From Mantis religiosa (Eukaryota; Arthropoda; Insecta; Mantodea; Mantidae): a DNA stretch of 64,000 bases. The translations under genes were made by a program, and so were the position numbers. The first letter of the stretch is position 1. Each line of letters starts with the position of its first letter. The stretch is taken from the NCBI GenBank assembly GCA_030765055.1, contig CM060954.1:110243813-110307812 (forward strand), written 5' to 3'. The notes below the pieces were generated by a model. It made no database searches. It was given only the letters and a program-made list of their open reading frames with translations, and was not told the origin of the DNA. Below, piece after piece: positions 1 to 11,468 of the stretch.

Positions 1-862
1 AACAAACTCAGCAGCTGCAATACGACGGGTCCTTTAATATCGTAAGCCTTTACCGACCATGTCCTCTAGATATAGATGTGACAGACGCACTTTACCGGCC
101 CTTGGAGCGAACAAGTTACGTTGGGCAAGCCCATACAGAGTTTTACGACTTTCTAGTGTTTTTGTCGTAAACACCGTTTTAAGACCCTCATAAAGTTGAA
201 CTTACGTTCTGCTCATAACTGATACGTGAAGGAAACAATAACCTGATACCTTCACATTATCTTTGCCTATTTTCATTAATTAAAAGGCTAAACTTAATCT
301 AAAGAAAACAATCTACATTCTCGTAAAGGTTACTACTGCTATTTAGTTACAAGAATAAATAGCATATTAGAAGAATAGCTATTGAAGCAATATCTTTAGA
401 GTTGATACATAAATTAACTTTAATTAACTACGGTAAGAAATATTGGCTATGATTATAATGCACGAAGCAAAATTATCACAAATTACACGGTAGAGAGAGA
501 GAGGGAGGTGAGAGAGGAAGAACAGCAAAGTTAAAAAAATTCGATTTAATACCAACCTTATCATTTAATTTCAGAATATTCTATGTATGTCACAGAAATA
601 TTCTAAAATACATCCCCTTCCCTAAACAAAACTATTTCATAGTTTTTTTTCTATAATGTTAGTTCTCTCAAAATCTGCTTTAGAGTTTTTAATTAAATTC
701 TCATATTTAAAGATACTTTCATGACAAAAGAGAACATATCTAAAATTTTCTGATGAGACTAGCTTCTTAATTCTTCATTATTTATGAATTTTGCACAGGA
801 AAGTATAGCGGCGCAGACAAAGTCTTTCTAATCCAAAACTGTAGAGCTTGTTAAAGAAAGCT
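1..862. other. AT-rich sequence, no gene recognised
   Basis: No supported gene or repeat family. A short GA-rich run lies near 493-512. On the minus strand, roughly 1-180 reads as a coding-like stretch with one stop, but I do not recognise it. Confidence 0.5.
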
Positions 863-1132
863 AATTATTATAATTTTGAATCGAACTAGTACTCGATGCT
901 CCATATATTGCTAGTGTTTACCTTGAACTTGTTTCGTTAGCACCTTCCTAACATCCTCAGTAATGGCGACTGTTAAATTTTGATATGGAAAACTCCCTGG
1001 ATGCGATACAAACGTCTCTGTTTGTTTCTTAATGAACTTGAAGTTCTGGTTATTCAAAAATGGTGTCGAAATTTAACAGTTTAACTTCATAGTTGTCTGG
1101 AATATCTTTTCCCGCGTGCTAATGCACTTCTG
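863..1132 (+). repeat. Unclassified repeat, copy 1 of an inverted pair
   Basis: About 270 bases that match the reverse complement of 2539-2816 over nearly their whole length, at roughly three-quarters identity by eye. Shared blocks include TTGCTAGTGTTTACCT, ACATCCTCAG and TGTTAAATTTTGAT. Neither copy gives a protein I recognise, and no terminal motif identifies the family. The pair flanks the deleted mariner at 1796-2469. Confidence 0.65.
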
Positions 1133-1795
1133 GTTCCCAATCGTGATTATCATCCCAAAACTGGTACATCACTTCTGATTTGTCTATTTCTTTGTGCTTG
1201 ATATTACTAATCTTCCCTTTAAGCCTAATGCTCAAAATCCTTTTAGCTTTGCAAATGTTAAAACTGTCATAACCCTTATAATTTATAATTTATTTGGTAT
1301 ATAAAGTGAATTCCAAAGGCGTTTTACACTGAATTTGTTCTGTGGGCCTAAAGTAATTTTGTGTTCTTTGAAGAATTTTTGGGAAGGATATGTCGCTATG
1401 GGATGGTATGTAAATTTTCTGTAAGAAGTTTTGTTACTGATTAGAGAAAATAGTTATTTGTCTGCCTCTCTGTTGTCTTTTGAATTTATCAATTTTCTTT
1501 TTGACTAATTCAGCACTGAAGCTATTCTATTCTGCACTGTGAATTATATCATCGCTTAAGGGGACATTGACTTGCCTGTAGGTTAAACTGTTGATAACAG
1601 TATGCCTGTATTATCTTGTGCTTTATCCATCTCATTTTATAAAATTATCGACGTGTGTTTCTTTCCTATATATTCCAAATTCTGGTTTTGTATGTTTTCT
1701 GATTAGTTTCAGGCATAAGAAGGGGATTTCCTTGTTTTTATCTTTTTATTTTGAACATTTTAGTGCGAGATAATGAAAATTAAATAATCTTAATA
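1133..1795. other. AT-rich sequence, no gene recognised
   Basis: Nothing supported. The only open frame of note (1591-1773) is low-complexity, rich in Phe, Leu and Ser, and looks random. Confidence 0.5.
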
Positions 1796-2469
1796 CAAGA
1801 GTTCTGTTTCAATTTATCTCCACTGCAGCGCTGCGATCGCAGTTCCGCACATGCGCGGTAGACGCTCCGTATCAAGGAGAAGAAACGTGCGCCATTGTGA
1901 GATCGCTATCAGCCACTTACGCTTTGTTGCGCTTGTTTACAATGTCGGTGTTGATTGAAAATCCCGTCTTTGTGAAATCAGATCCGTGATTCGTTTTCTG
2001 AATGCTAGGAAAGTGAAACCAATAGAAATTTATCGGCAAATTTGCTATGTCAAAGGGTGTTGAGATTGTTCACGACCACGCACGACCAAACACTGCAAAT
2101 GCGACGAAAACCATCCTACAGGGATTTGGCTCGGACGTGTTTGACCACTACCGGTACAGCCCTGGCCTTGCTCCTAGCGACTTTCATCTGTTTTTGCGTC
2201 TCAAATCTTTCCTTGCTGATCAATATTTCAACCACGATGAAGAGCCCAAAGAAAATGTTTCCAATTGGTTGAAGACACAGGCGGCAAACTTCTATGAACA
2301 AGGTATACAAAAACTTGTGCCTCGCTGTGACAAATGCCTGCAAAATTTCGGCAGTTATGTGCAAAAGTAGTTTAAGAGTTGTAGAATATTTTGCAATGAA
2401 TAATTTTTCTGTATCTGTACACAATTTAATTTTATTACCAAACAGAGCTTAATATCTGGACGTACCTCA
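1796..2469 (+). mobile_element. Internally deleted mariner element, copy 1 (non-autonomous)
   Basis: Mariner relic of about 674 bp with flanking TA dinucleotides at 1794-1795 and 2470-2471. The right terminal inverted repeat is recognisable (AGCTTAATATCTGGACGTAC then CTCA); the left one has lost about 16 bases, so it jumps from TACAAG to AGTTCTGTTTC. Inside, the N-terminal helix-turn-helix region (near 1940-2045) joins directly to the C-terminal third of the transposase at GGCAAATTTGC-TATGTCAAA. The deletion removes the middle of the catalytic domain. The copy at 24120-24810 has the same join. Known family behaviour: a transposase-less copy with intact ends can be moved in trans. Confidence 0.85.
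2047..2370 (+). pseudogene. C-terminal part of a mariner transposase, fused to the deletion join
   Basis: A 107-residue frame that runs from the deletion join to a natural-looking stop. It carries a degenerate second catalytic motif (HDHARPNTAN where HDNARPHTAN-type is usual, so His replaces Asn after the catalytic Asp). It then carries the third motif in LAPSDFHLF, followed by the family C-terminus (FYEQGIQKLVPRCDKC). The first catalytic Asp, normally in a TGDE motif, lies in the deleted part. It cannot encode an active transposase and the element would need a helper copy. The frame opens upstream only into the remnant of the N-terminal DNA-binding region. Confidence 0.8.
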
Positions 2470-2538
2470 TACGTCATACACTAGTTTGTCATTTACTATT
2501 GCGCAGATAAATGCACCCATTTAATACAAAGTTTTCAG

Positions 2539-2816
2539 ACTCCAACTGCATTTACCACGTGGGAAAAGAGATTCATAAAGAAATATGAAGGAAAACTGTT
2601 TAATTTCAACATCACCTTTGATGAGATCCCAAACTCTTCAAGTTCATGAAGATATCAACAGAGACGCCCCTATCATCTCCAAGGAGTTCACCAAATCAAA
2701 ATTTAACAATCGACATTAGCTGAGGATGTTCGGAAGGTCGTAAGGGAACGCGTTCCAGGTAAACACTAGCAATATCTGGGGCATTGAGTGTTAGTGCGAC
2801 TCAAAATTATATTAAT
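2539..2816 (-). repeat. Unclassified repeat, copy 2 of an inverted pair
   Basis: Inverted copy of 863-1132 on the other side of the deleted mariner. One conserved stretch, reading EDVRKV on the plus strand, hints at former coding, but stops interrupt every frame. No known family is claimed. Confidence 0.65.
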
Positions 2817-3132
2817 TTTGTGCTTCGTTGTGTCATAGTCCTACACATAAGAACGTAAATTACGTTACATACATTTTTGTGAAGTCAACCTTTGTAAGGT
2901 ATTCCTTATTATTTGCTTCGAATTTCTAATATTACTTATCCTTTCTCAAATACAAAGCCATTCTTTCTTTCTTAGATTTTTCTGAGTATACAAAAGGACC
3001 GCAATTTCCGGTAATTTTTAGGAAGCAAGTTCTAAGCCCAGTTTACTCCTCTATTGCCATTCTAGCAGCAAAGAAGAATCTCAGAATGCATTTCCACAAA
3101 TGTTTGTCTCGATTAATGTGATATAACAGTAA
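2817..3132. other. No gene or repeat recognised
   Basis: Plain AT-rich sequence between the inverted repeat and the Harbinger-like element. It ends in the TAA at 3130-3132, which is one arm of that element's target-site duplication. Confidence 0.45.
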
Positions 3133-3384
3133 GGCCCGATTTCACCAACAGATGTTAAAATCGACGTTAACAAATGTAACGTAACAATTGTAATAACGCT
3201 AACAATTACTTGCATTTCACCAACCTGTTTTCTGAAAATGTTAACAAACACGTGCTAACGCCAAGAAACTTGCAAATATTACAGCTATAGAAGGCTGTGG
3301 AGTAGTCGTATTATTTTCTGAACGTACTACGATGCGCTTTTGTTTTCATTTTCGTCTGCACTGCAGTCTGCACACAGCTAAAAT

Positions 3385-3600
3385 GGTGGGAAAACGAAGG
3401 ACAGGACAAAAATTTCTCATAATTGGAGAAAGGATTGTTAATTGAATTGGTGACGAAGTATAACGATATCGTGGAAAATAGGACGGATGCGGTGAATATA
3501 AAAGAGAAAGATGTCACACGGGGAAAACTTTGAAACAAACTTAATTCAAATGCATGTGTCATTACGACAAACAAAACGTATTACGAAAATTTAAAACGAG
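3385..3600 (+). pseudogene. Myb/SANT-like DNA-binding domain remnant inside the Harbinger-like element
   Basis: A start at 3383 gives a short frame beginning MVGKRRTGQ. A one-base shift then opens the frame NFS*LEKGLLIELVTKYNDI followed by a basic/acidic helix pattern. The spacing of hydrophobic residues and the NFS..E..LLIELV opening fit the Myb/SANT-like domains of Harbinger second proteins and zeste-type regulators. At least two in-frame stops and one frameshift break it. In the autonomous family this protein binds the element ends alongside the transposase. Assignment is from pattern memory, without a database search. Confidence 0.5.
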
Positions 3601-4100
3601 GTGCGAAGAAGTACAAGTGACTAGTGACTTACACGTTTCAAGACGGAAGGTGTACAGTGTGTTATCCACAGTGAATTATAAAATCAGAAGGTTATTAATA
3701 ATTGAAGCAAAGGCGAGATCGGCATATTCCCTTCGATGCATGTTCTAACTCATTATTACGTAAATTTAAAACGAGGTGCGAAGAAGTACAAGTGACGAGT
3801 GCCTTGCACGTTTCAAGACGTGAGGTGGACAGTGTGTTATCCACAGTGAATTACAATATCAGAAGGTAAATAATACTTGAAGCAAAGGCGAGATCGTCAT
3901 ATTCCTTTCGATGCATGTTCTAACTCAGTATTACGTAAATTTAAAACGAGGAGCGAAGAAGGGCAAGTTACTTGAACGTTTCAAGACGGGAACTGGATAA
4001 TGTAATATCCACATAATTCAATGAATTATAAAATCGCAAGGCTATTAAAACTTGAAGAAAAGGCGAGATCTCCATATTCCTTTCGATGCATGTTCTAACC
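3580..4100 (+). repeat. Three tandem copies of a 175-bp unit within the Harbinger-like element
   Basis: Units start at 3580, 3755 and 3930, each opening with ATTACG(T/A)AAATTTAAAACGAGG and closing with TTTCGATGCATGTTCTAAC. Units 1 and 2 are exactly 175 bases; unit 3 is more diverged with small indels. As 175 is not a multiple of three, the triplication cannot have extended the neighbouring Myb-like frame in phase. Confidence 0.9.
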
Positions 4101-4455
4101 CATCTTGTACTGCCACAGTAACCTTCATAGCAACATGTTTCGACAGTCTATACCTCCGTAAAAATTTTTCTTAGGATAGCTACTCAAAATCATTTCTCCT
4201 CATAGCCCGTACTCTGTTGCGAATGCCATTTAGACGGTCTTAAATATAGCAAATCCACATCAACAGCTGAGTTTATGCTCGTAATCTTCACTATTTACAA
4301 TTGTTAAGGACTTAACATCAGAAATTGGCGTGTTAGTTAAACAAGTGATTCAAAACGAGTGTTACGCTAACACTTGTTGGTGAAAAGCAATTTTTGTTTT
4401 AACTATTGCTAAACTCGTGTTTAGTCTCAACATCTGTTGGTGAAATCGGGCATAA

Positions 4456-5610
4456 GGATTTTAAAGTATAGTTTATAATGGGAAGAGAAAATCATGAAAA
4501 TATAGCACATCAGATTTCCATTTTTAAATAAAATATTCAAACCGCATCATAAACTGGAAAACAAGCGAATCACTATACAGCAGTAATATCCCAAGTGGTA
4601 AAGGGATAAAAGAGGATGAAGGTGTTCGTTTCATATTCATATGTTTATAATTTGTGTTGGCAAATTAAATATTTACCGATATACAAACAACTTAATTAAC
4701 ACATTTACCTCGCCTGTTAGCGCTTTTTCTATAATCATAAACAAACTGATGTCAAATTCGATGTTTTCCATTCATAATTAAAGGGAGCTGATCAATCCAC
4801 TGTTATAGCTTTGAAGATGTTTTCTTCATTTTAATTAACAACCTTGAGATTTGTTTATTTTCCGCACGTGCTCTTCGTTGACACGTGTAACTTGTTATGT
4901 TCACACATTTTGATGCAATTGACATTAGCTAACATGGAGCTACAGGCCAGGTAACAGACAGACAAACCTTTGATGGGATGCTGCACATTGATTCTTAGAC
5001 AATGATTACAAATTGTGTTTATTTAAGAAAACACTAATGTGACGTAAATTAACAATATAATTGGTAAATTGGTGTAAATGTACATTCGCTAGGAATCTAA
5101 CTTACAACATAGTGATAAGGCAGTCTCCAGGTTTTACATTATTTGGACAAGCCTAAGCATACACAACGTTCCACAGGACAACATTCAATCGCACCCACGT
5201 CGGTCGATATTTGCCAGACGTACACAACTAAATTGATAAAATAATGTGGGCCTTAACAATTTAGAAAATGTTGTAAACTTCAATATAGTTACATTTAGAT
5301 TAGGTAACGAATGGGATATAGCACCTCGACTCGCAATTGGATTTCTCTAGTTACACCCCCGGGGGTGTGTTTTTCTTTAGGACGCTCTTTAATTCTGTGG
5401 TTCTGGGCGTTACTCATGTTTTCGACGAGAAAGATTGCTTCATTTTACACAGCTATCTGTTTGTCAGACTTGAGTTCCTTTTATGTGTCATAATTCAACT
5501 AAATTTAACCACCATTTAAAGTAAACCATTCTTACGAATGAAGTCATACTATTACGACGGCATCATCTGTTCTATATGGGGCCTATGGTCCAAAAGTCGG
5601 GTGTGGAGTA
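4456..5610. other. AT-rich sequence, no gene recognised
   Basis: No supported gene. Open frames at 5311-5519 are short, overlapping and without a recognisable domain. Confidence 0.5.
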
Positions 5611-5635
5611 TAGCTAGAGGTACCGTTAATGTTAA

Positions 5636-6132
5636 TGCCAGAGGTTCTCCTCCCATTAGTCCTGGACTTGTAGACCAAGGATCCGGGCCTCCTTCTACCA
5701 GGGAGTTACCAAGCTGTCACAAAAGGGCGCCCGGCGCCTCCGTGGGGCTTTCCATAGGGCAAGACCTAGCGACTAAGAAGCCCTCCCCCCATCTGGTCCT
5801 GTGAACTCAAGACGGGATGGAAGTGGATACGCCACTTACCCGCATCAACTCCAAAATGGGAAGACTACCGATATGTCCTCGGTGGGGCCGCCTGGTGATC
5901 TAGCACACCTACTAGCTATACTGGATAGTACGCGGGAATATTAACGGCTTCCCTCAACCCCGTCCGGAGACTACCCAATCTCCCACGATTATCGGGAACC
6001 ACTTCCCCTCGAGTCCAACCCAATCCGAACAACTCCCAATCACGGAGGGGTTCGCAAGTTCGACCCGAAGTTCCTCTAGTAACGTCAGAGGTACCACGAG
6101 TGTTAGGGATCCGCAGCGCTCGCACCACGGCA
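5636..6132 (-). mobile_element. Solo LTR of the BEL/Pao-associated family, copy 1
   Basis: About 497 bp homologous along its whole length to 40643-41145, which lies next to a BEL/Pao integrase remnant in the orientation expected of its 3' LTR. On the minus strand it starts TGCCGTGG and ends CTCTGGCA, with short inverted TGCC/GGCA ends. No integrase or other internal sequence adjoins it, so a solo LTR is the simplest reading. A 14-bp imperfect direct repeat, TAGCT(A/G)GAGGTACC, lies at 5611-5624 and 6133-6146. It is longer than the usual BEL duplication, so its meaning is unclear. Confidence 0.55.
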
Positions 6133-6146
6133 TAGCTGGAGGTACC

Positions 6147-7140
6147 CGAAAATGAGTTCAGAATACGTAGGAACATACAGCATTGTACGAGAGCGAGTGT
6201 TTACTCATTACAGGAAGCGGTCTATATAGGGCATACGTAAGGAGCCCATACGTGTCTTACATCTGACGAGCTATGTTCAGAACCTACATGCAAATGGTCG
6301 CATGCGGCACCTTCCAGGCTTCAGTTTTGGGCGTTGCGGTTCTATTCCGCAGCAGATTTGTGGTTCAGATGATTAATATGCATCAGTAGCTATACCATCG
6401 AATTTTCAGGCGCATAGCGGCGTGAGTGCAGTCATAGTTCTCTGAAAAGTATTTATCTGCCAGGATTGAACCCGCGGTCAGAGGAACCAAAGGCTAACAT
6501 GTGTTAGCTACAGGAATGGACTATGTAAGCGGCATAGATGCGCAGAGTTCCCTAACGTTTACTGGCATTACCATCCGGCTGGAAATATTCGCGATGAACT
6601 GTCCAAGCCACCGGAGGGTGAATTAGAGGATCTCCTCAGCGGTAATGTTGGAATGCTTGACGCAGCAGTGAAGCTGAGAAGCTCCAACCACAAGCCACTG
6701 AGCCATCTAGCCGTTGTCAAACAGCCCCGGAGTCATCCTGTAGGTAACAAAAAAACGGAGGACGAAATTAAAGGAAGTGGAGAGAATTTGTACCATGGTA
6801 GTGACTTTAGGATCAGGGAACAAACTATTATGTATAGTTTATTTATATAGTTATGTAACTCAAAACAATGAAAAGTGTAAAATAGAAGAGTCCTAAATTA
6901 ACCTAAACAGTTAACATGAGAAAAGTCAACCATAAAACTGGATCGACAAATAAAGTGGAATGCTGCCTTTAAAAAAGTTAAATTAATATAAACTTTAATT
7001 TTGCTCCGCTCATGATGTATATAAAGTAAACGTTAATAGAAATTCCGAATTTAGCAAGTACGGCCATATAAGTTTTCAGTCGGTCAAAATAGGAATAACG
7101 GCATACTTACGCCAAAACGAATACTTAACCAGTAGTGGCT
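6147..7140. other. No gene recognised; possible decayed tRNA-like remnant
   Basis: Near 6460-6480 the minus strand has a B-box-like GGGTTCAATCCTGG, suggesting an old SINE head, but no A box or body can be seen. Nothing else is supported. Confidence 0.35.
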
Positions 7141-7153
7141 CAAGTCATCCAGT

Positions 7154-7393
7154 TTGGCCACGCCGTGGCTCAGTGGTTAGACCGCTTGGCTCTCACCAAG
7201 GCGGCCCGGGTTCGATCCCAGGCGACCGCAAAGTGAGATATGTGGTGGACAACACGGCGTTGGGCGGGTTTTCTCCGGAATATCCGGTTTCCCCCGCCAT
7301 CTCATTCCACCGGTGCTCCATCTTCATCTCATGTATCATCAGTGTCACCGCCTACGGCGCCGTATGTAGTAACAGCAGGCGTTAAACGTTACA
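7154..7393 (+). mobile_element. tRNA-derived SINE, family B, with 13-bp target-site duplication
   Basis: The head holds an A-box-like GTGGCTCAGTGGTTAGAC and a B box GGGTTCGATCCC at the expected spacing for an RNA polymerase III promoter. A 160-bp body unrelated to tRNA follows. Perfect 13-bp direct repeats CAAGTCATCCAGT flank the element at 7141-7153 and 7394-7406, defining both ends. It ends without a long A tail. The element is GC-rich against AT-rich surroundings. Mobilisation by a LINE is inferred from the class. Confidence 0.85.
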
Positions 7394-7406
7394 CAAGTCA
7401 TCCAGT

Positions 7407-8482
7407 GCTGGAACTAGCTCGCCCTTGGGCGCCGCACTCAGGCATTTTGTGTGACGTGTTGCAACCCAATTAACTATGCACTTCAGAGTCTCCAGCAACA
7501 ACACAGGGAACCCGTTTGAGCCCATAAAGGTGCATGCTTGTTTTAAATATATGAATACAAATGGAATAAAGCTGTGTCATATTTTCATATTTAAAGACTA
7601 AGGATATTGTGTCAGAATGTGTAATAAGCATCATCTAAACAAAATTAATTCCCAAGTACAAAAAGTGTAAGGACACACTAAAAATGTACTTAACTATTTT
7701 AACTAAACAAATATTTCTTTATATTACGGAAGGCCAACACTACGCTGGGAAGTCCTTTGAGGCAGAATGGACTTTGGTTTTTTCCTTGACGAAGAAGATA
7801 AATGTTAAACTATAATTATCACCAGTGCAGCATATTTTAACATCAAGAGACCTAAACAGGAGGAATACATATAACATTTACATTATAAATTCTGCATATT
7901 GTTTGTTAAAAAATTCCAGGATCATATTACGAGCACCGGTGTCCCGGCATTTCATCATGCAGAAAATCTTTTAGATGCTAGTAAGTTTACCGACATTCTG
8001 TGGCTTCTGAGCACACTTAACAAGCCTCGATCTGAGCGGGTTTCGAACCCTCCACCTTGGAATTAGTAGATGTGGAGGGAAAATAGCTCACGCATTTGCT
8101 TGCATTCAGTAGATCTCATGGTTCGCCTTAATCACCCGGTAAATGACGGCTTCAATAAACACTGAACTAGGTACTTAGTAACTTAGTTTATTTTATATAT
8201 CTTATTACAATATCTAGCATATACAACTTCATTAAAATATAACATAATTAGTATACAATTAATACAAAATCTTACATACTACTCGTTTTGGAGTTACATA
8301 TTCCCATGTCCCATTATAATTAATCCAGATTTTGTATATAATGGGGCATTTTAAAACTTGGTATCTATATTTTTGTTTCCCTTTATACTTTCTGATTACT
8401 ATTTTTCCTAATTGTTCTCATTAGTCTTTCTTTGTTGTCTCATATTGCCAATAATTTTTTCCAGTTTTATTATGTTTTCCTC
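7407..8482. other. AT-rich sequence, no gene recognised
   Basis: A B-box-like GGTTTCGAACCC sits near 8038-8050, with no other SINE feature. No coding frame is supported. Confidence 0.4.
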
Positions 8483-9224
8483 TCATCTTAGATTCAAGAT
8501 TCCTTTGCCTCTTAATTCATTTGGTAATTTTTCCCACTTCTGCAAAAGAAATTCGTCTCCCCAATGTTTTGTTTTCTGACAATCAAAAACATAATGCCAA
8601 GTACTATCTTCTTTTTCACACATTGGAAGTCTTCCCTTAATATATCCATTCCTTATACCCCTTAAGTGTATTACCCCTGTTCTAAACCATGCCAACCACA
8701 CTCTTCCTACTTTATCACAGATGTCAACATATTTTTCTATGTCCCAATCATTTTTCAATGTTTAATATAATTTCAGAAACCTTTTGTTATTAAGATTGGC
8801 CCATAATTCTTGTTTTTCAATATCTTCAATTCTTTTTTCATTGTTTCCAGAATCCCTTGTCTATTCTTCCATTATCTAACCATAATGAACCCATACCTGT
8901 TTCCTGTAAAATCTTTTGAATTTTTATATCCAAGCCTCTCTCCCTTTTATTCTTGTTTGTGCTGTTCAACTGTATTTCCTCATCTAAATAGCATATTCTG
9001 AGCCAATATTCCAGAATTCTTTCCATCAACTGGCTTTTGTAACCTAATATTCCTAATTCCATTAAAGCCACCTCATTCAGTGAGGATCTAGGTAAGCCTA
9101 AAACAAGTTTACAAAATAGTCTATTTATAACATTTATCACTTTCCATCCTTCATCTGGCCCCCATATTTCTATTCCATGTAGCATTCTGCTTCCTACAAT
9201 TGAAAAAGGCACCTTTTCTAACAA
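8483..9224 (-). pseudogene. LINE ORF2 C-terminal remnant
   Basis: Two open pieces in different frames, 8838-9224 (128 residues) and 8483-8758 (91 residues), read in order on the minus strand as the region after the reverse transcriptase domain of a non-LTR retrotransposon. The first contains HGIEIWGPDEGW, then a KLVLGLP and ALMELG pattern. The second contains a CCHC-like knuckle, C-E-K-E-D-x3-H-x4-C. A frameshift or small deletion separates them. The reverse transcriptase itself is absent. The clade is not assigned. Confidence 0.6.
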
Positions 9225-11468
9225 TTTTACTTGATAGAACTAGGTAGAATATTTGTCATAAACCTTATATACCAGCCGAGATATAAAAATATGGAACAGT
9301 TTTATCTAAACATTCAATAGTAACGTTATGACAATGCCCCATAAAGTGTTGCCATACATTCACAACAAATATATTACGCAATAATAATTTCCTCCAACGT
9401 TTAGTTTCCAAATTTCACATTGAGATTTTTGTTTCTACAGAAACAAATTCTATTTCAGCCAGAAAATTCTGAATTTATCAGTATTTTTCAATGCTTTTTA
9501 AGCTCAGAACCGGAAAAAGCAAACAAAAACTGGTAATCATTTACCTTTCGTTGAGAGAGTTCCTCTTGAAGTTAGAAAAAGTATGTTGCCACCTCTATCT
9601 ACCTCGCAAGACGTGACTCTCTGATAACAAAAGAAGATCAGCTCCCCTAATGCCGGAGGGTTTCCGGAAAAGTCCTGGCATAACCCGTCCACACTTAACC
9701 TCTCGGCTAATTAATGTTGACTTTGGAGACCGCTCTCCTGTCTTGAATAACCTGTGGCCCGCCTCTTCCAAGTGCCTCAGGAATATTTCATCTCTCTTGA
9801 AAATACGAGCTGTTACAAACAACCTCTTGCATGTGCCATAAGTGCTTAATAAGGGAGGTTCTTGATGAAATGCTGGAAAAATTTATTGCTAAAATATCCT
9901 TTAAAATCTGATATGTGTCTGTCTCAGTTTTAAAGGAACTGCATCATTTATACAGACTATTAATGGACTATTGCTATACTTCAAGCTGAATATATCTTAA
10001 ATATGTTAAATATTAAAAGGATATTTGCATTCTATTTTTGCTTTTTCTATTATCCTTTCAGTAATATTAGAAAGTACTGTGTTCTTCCCAAAAGCTTAAT
10101 ATTGGGATTTTACTGGGAATACATCACTTTAAATTCACTAAATAAAATAAAACCATGTTTACAACGTGCCTTATTTGTGAATAGCAACTAAAAAGTGAAA
10201 AATACTTAAGTATCAAAGTATTATAATTTAAATTCATCCTCTTGTGAGGATGCGACACAAAGATTTTTTTTTTTTTTTTGAAATGTTTCCCATCCTAAAT
10301 TACACCACAAGAGAAAAGTACTTCTGAATGTATAGTTTCTCAAAACTAGGTCTAACGATTCTCCCTAAATTACTTGTTTTTCATTTCATGGCAAATGGAA
10401 TCTATATCTTGAATTTTTTGGGGGTAGCTTAAGCGTACCTAACAAGCCTACACAAAATCTTACTAATCTAACTACATAGCACACAATGTTTATCAAACAA
10501 TTCCTTATGTTCAGTTAATAATTCTGACATGTTTCTTGCACTGATTTGAATTTCCAAGAATCCACTTTTGGAAACGAGAAGTAATTACAGCAATTTTTGT
10601 TCATAGCATGCAAAGAGAACTCAGTCTACATTGATCACTTATAAACCATAAAAATTTAGTTATCGCTTAAGGTTGTATTCCCTAATATCTCTGAAATCGC
10701 AAGGGAATGTGCAATAAAAGAATATCTAGAAAGGTTTTTCGGATAGATTAATATGAAGAGGGTAGAATGGTTTGTATGAGAGTAGAAAAAGTGATGTGAC
10801 AAACGTAACATTTGTCGTATTTCCTTCTTAAAATATTATTATCTTTACATATTTGTTGTACGATAAGAGGCATATTTAGATTAGATATGCGTAAATAATA
10901 TTAACTTACATTAAAATACATGTATTATCACTTTATCTTTTATTTATCTGCTTTTAAAGAAACCAGAGTTTCACGATCTTTAATTTATTGCCAAGATAAA
11001 GAAAACTGCTACTGCAGTGTATTTTCAACTGCAAGTATGTACATTTAAAATAATATTAATACTTTAAAACACTGACAGGTCTTCGTTAGTTCCCGTAAGG
11101 CGGCCAGTATCGTCTTGCATAGATTCAAGTTGACCACGTTGACAATGTATAACGTTAACGATGTTCGCTATAAGAGGGGAATAAGGGACAAGGTGGTAGT
11201 GCGTGTACAACTGTACCGACTTTTTACCTCTGTGCGAAGTTACAGGTTGGCTTTGGAATTCCTTTACATTTCTTCTATTAGTACTGTACTAGAAACTTCT
11301 ACCATAAAGTCATAAATAACTAGTGAGCCATCAAGTAAATGTGCCAATTTTAAGCACCATTGTTACTGAAGCATCTCATCTAACTATAATGCATTGTATT
11401 ATTCGTCCCTAAGTAAGGGGATTGTTGTCATAAAAAATTTACTGATGAACCTTTTTTACAAAATTATT
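9225..11468. other. AT-rich sequence, no gene recognised
   Basis: A T run of about 15 lies near 10265-10279. The GC-richer patch 9600-9840 has mirrored open frames on both strands and no recognised domain. Nothing else is supported. Confidence 0.45.

Larger units (their letters stand above)
3133..4452 (+). mobile_element. PIF/Harbinger-like DNA transposon relic
   Basis: Both ends carry the same inverted terminal motif: GGCCCGATTTCACCAACAGA at 3133-3152, and its complement ending at 4452. The element is flanked by TAA at 3130-3132 and 4453-4455, matching the three-base TWA duplication known for PIF/Harbinger elements. Subterminal TTTCACCAAC motifs repeat just inside both ends. The interior has a broken Myb/SANT-like reading frame (see 3385-3600) and a 175-bp segment repeated three times. 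I see no Harbinger DDE transposase, so the copy is non-autonomous or deleted. Superfamily assignment is by TIR, TSD and Myb-like frame only. Confidence 0.6.

Noticed and set aside
1..180. Coding-like minus-strand stretch at the left edge
   Set aside because: It contains a stop, is cut by the window edge and matches nothing I can name.
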